Source: Anaerocolumna jejuensis DSM 15929 (lineage in GTDB: Bacteria; Bacillota; Clostridia; Lachnospirales; Lachnospiraceae). From it: a stretch of 64,000 nucleotides of DNA. Under the pieces are notes generated by a model. That model ran no database searches. It was not told the origin of the DNA and saw only the letters and a list, made by a program, of their open reading frames with translations. Below, in pieces: positions 1 to 6,921 of this stretch (position 1 is its first letter; every line of letters begins with the position of its first letter). The position numbers were made by a program, and so were the translations under genes. The stretch covers positions 1 through 64,000 of the forward strand of contig NZ_FRAC01000021.1 in NCBI RefSeq assembly GCF_900142215.1, given 5' to 3'.

Positions 1-348
1 CTGGTCATGGATAACCTGAACACTCATACAAAAGCCTCTCTCTATCAAACATTTCCGGCAGAGGAGGCATTTGAGTTGGCAAAACGGCTGGAAATTCATT
101 ATACCCCAAAGCATGGAAGCTGGCTCAATATAGCTGAAATAGAACTGAATGTCATGACAAGGCAGTGTTTAAAACGGCGAATATCAAAGATTGAAAAACT
201 AAGCCAGCAGCTATCTGCTTGGGAACAAGAGCGTAACAGTAGCAAAGCAACTGTACAATGGCAGTTTAAAACAACAGATGCAAGAATAAAGTTGGCATCT
301 TTATATCCAAAGCTTATAAGACCAGTTATCGATTTGGCTTCACACTAG
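1..348 (+). CDS. IS630-family transposase, C-terminal part (cut by window edge)
   Basis: The reading frame is open from base 1 (CTG GTC ATG GAT AAC), so only the C-terminal ~115 residues of a longer transposase are present. The segment VMDNLNTH carries the second catalytic Asp of the DDE triad. GSWLNIAEIE carries the final Glu, a pairing typical of IS630/Tc1-mariner transposases, and the lysine/arginine-rich tail is also typical. The stop is at 346-348. About 200 bases without a gene follow before the next coding region, and the right end of the element should lie there, but I cannot define its terminal repeat. Nothing in the visible part looks broken. Confidence 0.85.
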   Translation: MVMDNLNTHTKASLYQTFPAEEAFELAKRLEIHYTPKHGSWLNIAEIELNVMTRQCLKRRISKIEKLSQQLSAWEQERNSSKATVQWQFKTTDARIKLASLYPKLIRPVIDLASH

Positions 349-553
349 GTAAAGCAGTGCCACTGTTTGAGCTCGTTAACTGACACAGCCATAGTTGTCA
401 CAGCGAGTTTGGCGCTGATTTACCTGCCAGTTACGTTTTCTGCCGCTTTAGTGGAATAAGGGTTCTCGCGTAACAAAACTTCAAAACAACCCCCTTGGTC
501 ATCGTCCGCTTCCATAAACTTCCTTCATACATTTGTCATGACTTCCTATAACG

Positions 554-2227
554 CTATTTCTCTTTCTCATAATTCTTATTTTTATCATACCCTACCACAG
601 TCCAGATGCCCGTGCTGTCCTGCCTTACAAGTTGTTTTAAGTATACCTTTGAAACCGGAGATTTTTTATTATCTACCTGAATTTCGACTGAGCTTCCACT
701 TTTGCTTATCATCTTGAAATCCTCATAGGGAATAGGATAATCTCCCGTTATTCCTTCCGGGTAGATTAAAAGGCTTGTAAATACCTGAGCTACAAAGGCC
801 GGGTCCAATCTCCAGGGCTGATGTCCGGCGTCCACACTCTTTTGGGTCTCCTCTTCCGTTTTAATATCATAATCCACCTTTATCTGAGGTATATTTTCCT
901 TAGTTTTTGCAAGAACTGCCTTACTTCCTGTCAGTGCTTTGATAAAGACATTGATTTCATCCATGGAGCCATTTCCCAAAACCTGATACTCTCTGCCTTT
1001 TTGCTGCCAGCGAATGCTGGTAATATCTGCTTGCTGACCTAGACTCTCTGCAGCGATACTTCCGGCTTCGGCGACAGCCACACTTCCGGCTGCCACAGCA
1101 TCCGTTATAATTTCCGCTTTCATAGAACCAATTGAGCCTGTTACAGCCCTGCCGGTTTCTTCTTTTGCAAGTGCAGCTTTTTCTACAACAGCTACCTTAT
1201 TGTCCTGCCCGTCAAGACCATAATATAGCTTTATTGCTTTTTCCCCGGTATTTGCCGCAATTTCTATTAAGCTAAAAGAGGTATCCGAAAGCTCCGGCAA
1301 TTTTGACGAAAATCCCGAAAGATTTTCTGCTTCCTCCAGGGTTGCGCAGAGCTGCCAGCTGTCATTCCGGTTTACAACATATCCGGTTAAATCACCATGG
1401 CTTAAATACTCTTTTGGTATTCCGTTCGTATAATCAATATCCGCATACCGGATTTCATAGGCAATCCCATTTACCGTAGCCGTCAGCTTTTTAAGCGGCA
1501 CTCCTGTTTTCTTATCTATCCAGAGTCTGTAGCTTTCCCCTCCCTTGGGTGTGACCTTGTAAAGAACCGCCTGCCGGCCTCCTATTATGACCTTCTCCGC
1601 TTCTTTTACTTCCTCTGCTTCTTTTACATCCTTTATCTCCTTTCCGATTTCAAAGGTAAAGGAGTAATTGTCCGGAAAGGACGGATAAAGGCTGATATAG
1701 TTGTCTTCCTTTTTCTTCTGCCACTTTTCCTTCTTATTATTGGCTGTTATAAGCCCCTCTTCCATTCCCTGCAGCTCCTTGACATAGTACCTGCCCTCCT
1801 TATCCGCCCAGACCTCTCTGACCGCCTGGGTATTACGCTGTCCTTCCCCATTTATCGATGTAACCGTTACTATACCATGGTAAGCATTTGCCTTTTCGTA
1901 AGCCTGTTCCATTGCATACACAGGATTTGCACCGGGCAGAAGGGAATCCTTCAGGTAGAATACTCCAAGAAATACCGCCGCAGCGGCTGCCACTCCCCAG
2001 AAGGCAGGTGCAATATTGTGTTTCTTTCCGGATTTCTTTTTGTTTTTCATGTCAGAAAGCTGTTTTTCAAAACCCTCTTTGGGGCAGACAGGTTCATCCA
2101 GGTTCTTCAGAGCCCTGATAACATCTGTCAGTTCCTTTACTTCCTCTTCCGCCCATAATCCCTTGTCGGGTACCTGTTCCTGATTCAATTTATTAATATA
2201 TTCTGAAACCAGCTTTTCCTTTTTCAT
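554..2227 (-). CDS. Membrane anti-sigma-like protein with large extracellular domain
   Basis: A 557-residue protein with a cytoplasmic N-terminal ~75 residues, one membrane segment at about residues 77-95 (alanine/valine rich, then FYLKD), and a long extracellular part. The extracellular part resembles outer-membrane-lipoprotein-sorting/DUF4367-like folds of anti-sigma factors (residues ~105-280, with a GGRQAVLYKVTP strand and an LWIDKKTGVPLK hairpin). The ATG at 2225-2227 is chosen because GGAGGG lies seven bases upstream; the longer frame to 2272 is the tail of the preceding sigma gene. It lies directly behind a decayed ECF sigma gene, the usual sigma/anti-sigma order. Because that partner is broken, this protein may now be an orphan or act on another sigma factor. 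The function is inferred from position and architecture. Confidence 0.6.
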   Translation of the reverse strand: MKKEKLVSEYINKLNQEQVPDKGLWAEEEVKELTDVIRALKNLDEPVCPKEGFEKQLSDMKNKKKSGKKHNIAPAFWGVAAAAAVFLGVFYLKDSLLPGANPVYAMEQAYEKANAYHGIVTVTSINGEGQRNTQAVREVWADKEGRYYVKELQGMEEGLITANNKKEKWQKKKEDNYISLYPSFPDNYSFTFEIGKEIKDVKEAEEVKEAEKVIIGGRQAVLYKVTPKGGESYRLWIDKKTGVPLKKLTATVNGIAYEIRYADIDYTNGIPKEYLSHGDLTGYVVNRNDSWQLCATLEEAENLSGFSSKLPELSDTSFSLIEIAANTGEKAIKLYYGLDGQDNKVAVVEKAALAKEETGRAVTGSIGSMKAEIITDAVAAGSVAVAEAGSIAAESLGQQADITSIRWQQKGREYQVLGNGSMDEINVFIKALTGSKAVLAKTKENIPQIKVDYDIKTEEETQKSVDAGHQPWRLDPAFVAQVFTSLLIYPEGITGDYPIPYEDFKMISKSGSSVEIQVDNKKSPVSKVYLKQLVRQDSTGIWTVVGYDKNKNYEKEK

Positions 2228-2521
2228 TCCATCACCCTCCTTAATACCCAGTTTCATGGCAATCTCATGCATATCTCCAACTTGCCTATGGCATTGCTCA
2301 AATAAAAATTATAAATGCAACATATTTTTTATAGCTCTAGCCGGCTCCCTATTCTGCTTTCTCCACTCATCTCTTATTATATTTAATGCAATAGTTTTTA
2401 AATAAGCACTGTAATTTTCAATTACCGCATATTCTTTTTTAAGATATGCCATAACTTTGGAATAGGTTTCCTGGGTAATTTCCTCTGCTTCTTCATAAGT
2501 ATGGACGAAAAAAACATACAA
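2228..2521 (-). pseudogene. Decayed ECF RNA polymerase sigma factor
   Basis: The frame 2521-2309 encodes a recognisable sigma region 2 (AEEITQETYSKVMAYL, then LNIIRDEWRK). It stops at TAA 2309-2311 after ~70 residues, where about 160-180 would be expected. The same frame continues past the stop through LFEQCHRQVGDMHEIAMKLGI, which looks like the start of a region 4 helix-turn-helix, and it ends where the anti-sigma ATG begins. The region 1 side, the linker and most of region 4 are missing, so both an internal deletion and a stop are needed to explain it. The neighbouring anti-sigma-like gene is intact. An active short sigma factor seems unlikely. Confidence 0.7.
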
Positions 2522-2618
2522 AACGTTATACTATAATTCACATTTTGTATGTTTTCTTATACTAATCTATGTTTTATATACTCCATATGCTAACACTTTC
2601 ATAGGAGTGAAATTCCAT

Positions 2619-3782
2619 TTACCTGCCCTGCTCGCCTGTACCTTCTATGGAATCTCCCGTATCCTCGTCGGTATTATGGGGTACAATATTCGTATCGCCT
2701 TTATTCTTCTTAAATTCCTCCACTGCCGGGTCCTTTATATTATAGATGCGCTTCCACTCCTTGGAATCCGTTACCTTTGCCGCCTCAGAACGGTTATGGT
2801 ACAGGAATTTTACGATATCATAGCAGTCTACCCAGATTTCATTGCTTCCTTCCTTCTGGGATTCATCAAAGATCAGCTGTAATCCAAAATGCAGATGGGG
2901 CGTGTCGATATTATTGACATTTTCCGTATTGCTATAGCCTGTTCTGCCAAGATATCCGATAACATCTCCGGCCTGAACGATGCTGCCTACTGCCAGCTCC
3001 TTGTTATATGGATAGTTCTTTCTAAGGTGTGCGTAATAATAATAACGCTTTCCGTCAAAGCTCCGGATACCGATTCTCCAGCCGCCGTACCTGTTCCAGC
3101 CAAGTGCTTCCACATATCCGGACTCTACGGCAATTACAGGTGTTCCCACCTGCCCCATCATATCATGTCCCAAATGCCTTCTTTTATAGCCATAGGTCCT
3201 AGATACCCCAAAATCATCATAATCACTGTAGGGAAAGTATTTTGCAAGGGGCAGATAGGCTTTTAACCCATACTTCTTGACCCATACCTTCTCTTCCGGC
3301 TTATCCTCCTTAGCAGCTTCTATTTCATACTCTCCCACCAGCCCTCCAAGGACTGCGGTATAGGCTTCCAGATAGTAGGTATAGTATTTCATATCTTTTG
3401 TAACCACCTCCATGGTAGTCTCGCCACTTTTTAATTTATCAGCAAGACTGGTAAGGTCTTTTTCTTTATACCTTGAAAAATCCCCTCCATAGCGGGTACC
3501 AAGATAGGCCAGCAGCTGTATCCAGTTTAACTTGACATTCTCTGAATGTGAGTTGATATCCAAATCACAGGCTTTCACCATAGCTTCAGAACACACATCA
3601 AAATCCACCCATTTTATGTACTTCTTCTCAGTTCCTCCCTCTGTCGTGAGAAAACGAGGCAGGAAGGTTTCCTTCATAAATTGCCTGATACCCTCACTTT
3701 TATTGCCGCCTAATACAATAATTCCAACTACTGCCAGCAATAAAGCTGCTTCTATGATTATTCCATACTTTAACTTCTTCAT
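2619..3782 (-). CDS. M23-family peptidoglycan metallopeptidase, membrane anchored
   Basis: 387 residues when started at MKKLKYG (ATG 3780-3782), which begins with a short basic stretch followed by one membrane segment (residues ~5-22). A helical region follows. The C-terminal M23/LytM domain runs from about residue 195 and has the zinc-binding signature HxxxD (HLGHDMMGQVGTPV) and the later HLHFG. Proteins of this type cut cross-bridge peptides in cell wall or act during spore or division remodelling; the exact role is unknown. An upstream in-frame ATG at 3816-3818 exists but has no convincing ribosome site. The tail after ~350 is acidic and low complexity (DEDTGDSIEGTGEQ). No partner gene is apparent; a MATE exporter on the same strand precedes it. 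Confidence 0.8.
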   Translation of the reverse strand: MKKLKYGIIIEAALLLAVVGIIVLGGNKSEGIRQFMKETFLPRFLTTEGGTEKKYIKWVDFDVCSEAMVKACDLDINSHSENVKLNWIQLLAYLGTRYGGDFSRYKEKDLTSLADKLKSGETTMEVVTKDMKYYTYYLEAYTAVLGGLVGEYEIEAAKEDKPEEKVWVKKYGLKAYLPLAKYFPYSDYDDFGVSRTYGYKRRHLGHDMMGQVGTPVIAVESGYVEALGWNRYGGWRIGIRSFDGKRYYYYAHLRKNYPYNKELAVGSIVQAGDVIGYLGRTGYSNTENVNNIDTPHLHFGLQLIFDESQKEGSNEIWVDCYDIVKFLYHNRSEAAKVTDSKEWKRIYNIKDPAVEEFKKNKGDTNIVPHNTDEDTGDSIEGTGEQGR

Positions 3783-3853
3783 AAAAAGAAAACCCTCATC
3801 CATAAACTGTAGTAACATTTTATGTCATGAGGGGACTTCTTAGCACTATTTTT

Positions 3854-5188
3854 CTAGTTTAAGTAGGCATGCCTTATCCATTTGCCTTTTACAAACCGCA
3901 GGGTAAAACAGATTCCGCGGAACAGCCAGTCAATGGTCATGGCAACCCATACGCCCATTACTCCCATATGAAGGCCTTTCACCAGGAAATAGCTGAATCC
4001 GATACGCCATATCCACATGGACAGAATGGAAATGGTCATGGTAGCCTTTACGTCATTGGCCGCTCTTAAGGCATTGGGCAAGGCAAAGGACAGGGGCCAG
4101 ATGATGCAGCAGCAGATACTATGGTAAATTATCAGTGCCATGGTAGTCTTTTCGGAAGGGCCGGACAGGGCGAACAGACCTATAATCTGCTCCCGGAACA
4201 GGAATATGCCGATATTCAGCACGCCCAGTATCAGGTAGCAGAGCTTCATGATTTTAACTGTATATTTCTTTGCCTGGGCGATATCTTCCGCTCCCACGCA
4301 CCGTCCCACTACCGTAATCATGGCTAATCCCATGGCGCTGCCCGGTATCAGGGCAAATCCTGCTATGGTGCCTGCCACGCCATTTGCTGCTATGGCTACA
4401 GCTCCAAGGCTTGTGACCAGGCCCTGGACCAGAATCTTACCTATCTGAAAGATGCTGTTTTCCAGTCCGTTGGGAACACCAATGTTTAATATCCTCTTTA
4501 TCATCCGGAAATCAATTCCTGCATGGAGGATATTATTTACATGGATAATATTTTTCTTTTGCCTGATCAGGGTATAGATGATTATGGCAGAAGCCGCTCT
4601 CGCTACCAATGTGGGAACAGCAACCCCTTCCACTCCCATATGAAGGAGAAATACCATAATATAAATTCCGGCAATATTAATCAGATTCATTATGATGGAA
4701 ACATACATGGATATCTTGGAATTTCCCATGGCCCGAAACAGGGCGGCACAGGAATTATAAACTGCCAGAAAGGGAAAAGAGAAGGCGGTGATAAAGAAAT
4801 AGGTGGCTGCACTTCTCATGATGTCCTTTTCCGGTTCCCCATAAATCACCCGCAGGAGATTTTCATTTCCAATAAGAGAGATTGCCATAATAATAAGTGC
4901 AAAAAACAGGGTTGTTATTATAAGCTGTCCACCGGCTTTACTGGCATTATCCGGCTCTTTCTTCCCTAAATACTGGGATGCTACTACAGCGCCTCCCGTT
5001 GCCAGGGAGGAAAAAAGTGTTATCAATAGAACGTTTAAGGTATCAACAAGGGATACTCCGGCAATTCCTGCCTCACCGGCGGCTCTGGATACCATCATGA
5101 CATCCACCAGCCCAACGGATACTGCAAGAAATTGTTCGGCAATCAGCGGCAGAATCAGTTGAAAAAGCTGCTTTCTGGTAAATAACAT
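3854..5188 (-). CDS. MATE-family multidrug/cation antiporter
   Basis: 444 residues, close to the usual MATE length, with about twelve hydrophobic segments in two halves. The N-terminus (LFQLILPLIAEQFLAVSVGLVDVMMVSRAAGEAGIAG, residues ~8-45, read with a break) has the typical MatE pattern of a first helix followed by VDxxMVS, and the second half repeats it (NIGVPNGLENSIFQIGK, about residue 238). Such proteins use Na+ or H+ gradients to expel cationic compounds. The substrate cannot be told from sequence. The ATG at 5186-5188 has AAGGAAAGG upstream. It stands alone; a large intergenic region with an inverted repeat lies upstream. Confidence 0.9.
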   Translation of the reverse strand: MLFTRKQLFQLILPLIAEQFLAVSVGLVDVMMVSRAAGEAGIAGVSLVDTLNVLLITLFSSLATGGAVVASQYLGKKEPDNASKAGGQLIITTLFFALIIMAISLIGNENLLRVIYGEPEKDIMRSAATYFFITAFSFPFLAVYNSCAALFRAMGNSKISMYVSIIMNLINIAGIYIMVFLLHMGVEGVAVPTLVARAASAIIIYTLIRQKKNIIHVNNILHAGIDFRMIKRILNIGVPNGLENSIFQIGKILVQGLVTSLGAVAIAANGVAGTIAGFALIPGSAMGLAMITVVGRCVGAEDIAQAKKYTVKIMKLCYLILGVLNIGIFLFREQIIGLFALSGPSEKTTMALIIYHSICCCIIWPLSFALPNALRAANDVKATMTISILSMWIWRIGFSYFLVKGLHMGVMGVWVAMTIDWLFRGICFTLRFVKGKWIRHAYLN

Positions 5189-5396
5189 AATAATAATGAC
5201 CTTTCCTTGGTAAATTATATGTAAATACTATGTTTACAACAGTTAAATTCCATTATGGAACGGGGGAGCTAAAATTACAATATAATTTTCGACAATTATT
5301 CATGTAGTATCTTATTCAAAAGTTGGCGAGGTTACTTTTGGGGTTGGAATTGAATTGGCGGGGTAATATCTAGAATGGCAATATCCAGGGTGTTAA

Positions 5397-5473
5397 ATGT
5401 ATCTTCGACAAATAAAAATACACTCAGCTCCATGATAGTCGCTTCGTTGCATTTTTATTTGTCGAAGATACAT
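5397..5473. repeat. Perfect 23-bp inverted repeat, repeat family B
   Basis: Bases 5397-5419 and 5451-5473 are exact reverse complements (23 of 23) separated by 31 bases. The loop on the minus strand reads GAAGCGACT...GGAGCTGAGTGTATTT, and this core recurs at 33567-33646. The element sits in the 777-base gap 5189-5965, which otherwise contains only the merR promoter. It is probably a small non-autonomous repeat, not a terminator, because no T-run follows on either strand. Confidence 0.75.
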
Positions 5474-5728
5474 GGGAAGGTTGAGATTAGTCTATGGAAG
5501 GGGTATGGATTGATTAATAGGAGGTCTGCTACTTTTATTTTATAGGTAATTTTTTATTAAAAATATTTGAATATATTTGAATATTTAAGTCCTCTTTTGA
5601 AAGACCCTCCTTCATCCTGAATGAAAAAGAAATTCTACTACATTTGAACAAAAGTGGCATTCTTGAATTTACCCAATTAAAATATAACTGTCCATTTTCC
5701 ATTCGTAGAAAATTTGTAAAATTACCTA

Positions 5729-5765
5729 TTGACATTAACATTACGTAAAGGTTTATGATAAACCT
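5729..5765 (+). promoter_or_regulatory. MerR-type promoter (19-bp spacer) with palindrome
   Basis: TTGACA (5729-5734) and TATGAT (5754-5759) are separated by 19 bases, the over-long spacing that MerR-family activators correct by DNA twisting. The spacer contains TAACATTACGTAAAGGTT. A perfect 8+1+8 palindrome AGGTTTATGATAAACCT (5749-5765) overlaps the -10. It lies about 200 bases upstream of the TipAS-type merR gene and probably drives it with autoregulation. The 5535-5819 minus-strand reading frame across it is not considered a gene. Confidence 0.6.
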
Positions 5766-5965
5766 ATGGTTGATGATAACTGTATCCGGAGCCGTTATCC
5801 TTAACCTGAATGTGCGCACAATACGGCTGTTTATGCAGGCAGGCTACTTAAATCATATGTTAACAGACTGGCAGAGAGCCTGACTTGTTATGGTCGTATA
5901 AAGATATAAAAAGACCCTTTAAGACTTAGCAAACTATCACAAACGATGGGACGGGAGGTAACAGG

Positions 5966-6724
5966 ATGGAATACACCATTTTAAAATTGAGCAGGATGGC
6001 TGGAATCAGCACCAGAACCCTGCGTTATTATGACAGCATCGGACTGCTAAAACCGCTGAGAATCAATTCCTCCGGTTATCGAATCTACGGGCAGAAGGAA
6101 ATTGCTTTATTGCAGCAGATACTCTTTTACAGGGAATTAGGGTTCAGTCTGGAGGATATCCGCTCCATCGTATTAAGCCCTGCTTTTGACAATCTGAAGG
6201 CCTTGGAGGAACACCGCAGTAAACTGCTAAAAGAAAGAGAGCGGCTGGATTTGTTAATATCCACCGTTGATAAAACCATTGATTCAGCAATAGGGAGGAA
6301 TATCATGTCAGATAAAGAAAAATTTGAAGGTTTTAAAAAGGAACTGGTAAAAGAAAACGAAGATAAATACGGAAAAGAAATCAGAGAAAAATATGGGAAT
6401 AAGGCAGTGGAGGAATCCAATAAGCGTATGTTAAGCTTGACCAAAGAGGAATACAGCAGATGGGAAGAACTCAGCCATCAGATTCTGGTGACCCTGAAGG
6501 AAGCCTATGCCACCGGAGACCCCGCAGGGGAAAAAGCCCAGGAGGCCGCAGCACTTCACAAGGAATGGATCACTTTAAGCTGGGGACACTATAATCCTGC
6601 CGCCCATGCCGGCCTTGGTGATATGTATGCAGCAGATGAACGCTTTAAGGCATACTATGATAAAGAACAGGATGGCCTTGCCGAATTCTTAAGAGACGCT
6701 ATCCATGTATATACCAATGCTTAA
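5966..6724 (+). CDS. MerR-family regulator with TipAS drug-binding domain
   Basis: 252 residues. Residues 4-70 form a MerR winged helix (LSRMAGISTRTLRYYDSIGLL, then the GYRIYG wing), followed by a dimerisation helix (~75-110). Residues ~125-250 match the TipAS antibiotic-recognition fold (EEYSRWEELSHQI; KEWITLSWGHYNPAAHAGLGDMY, given here as two separate motifs; then DGLAEFLRDAIHVY). TipA/Mta-type proteins bind small hydrophobic or peptide antibiotics and activate their own and exporter promoters. The start ATG has GGGAGG eight bases upstream. The candidate 19-bp-spacer promoter at 5729-5759 supports autoregulation. There is no adjacent exporter on the same strand; the MATE gene on the other side is a plausible target. 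Confidence 0.85.
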   Translation: MEYTILKLSRMAGISTRTLRYYDSIGLLKPLRINSSGYRIYGQKEIALLQQILFYRELGFSLEDIRSIVLSPAFDNLKALEEHRSKLLKERERLDLLISTVDKTIDSAIGRNIMSDKEKFEGFKKELVKENEDKYGKEIREKYGNKAVEESNKRMLSLTKEEYSRWEELSHQILVTLKEAYATGDPAGEKAQEAAALHKEWITLSWGHYNPAAHAGLGDMYAADERFKAYYDKEQDGLAEFLRDAIHVYTNA

Positions 6725-6838
6725 TCACCTCGAGCCTTTTTAAATGTTTCATCTGAAAGTTTACACAGGTAACCGGTCCGGTTATTATACGAATGATTTA
6801 GCGAGATTTAGCCCCTGCCATAAACCGGACCGGAATGA
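6725..6838. repeat. Repeat family C, copy 1 (with CCGGTCCGG stem)
   Basis: The stretch 6728-6786 (TCGAGCCTTTTTAAATG..., then CATCTGAAAGTTTACACAGG) matches 42075-42133 at roughly five of every six positions. In this copy AACCGGTCCGGTT (6772-6784) pairs with AACCGGACCGG (about 6822-6832), enclosing GCCCCTGCC. It lies between the end of merR and its terminator. Confidence 0.6.
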
Positions 6839-6842
6839 AAGA

Positions 6843-6910
6843 GGAAGTTCTGCAATCCTTAACCCCTGCTTTTAATGGCAAGGTATACAAGGCTGCAGAA
6901 CTTCCTTTTT
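6843..6910 (+). terminator. Rho-independent terminator after merR
   Basis: GGAAGTTCTGCA (6843-6854) pairs perfectly with TGCAGAACTTCC (6894-6905), and TTTTT follows on the plus strand. It ends merR transcription and may also serve the convergent leucine-rich gene. Confidence 0.75.
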
Positions 6911-6921
6911 GTCAGTGGAAA

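Noticed and set aside
5535..5819. 94-residue reading frame on the minus strand
   Set aside because: No ribosome site, no recognisable domain, and it runs across the clear MerR-type promoter and palindrome on the other strand.
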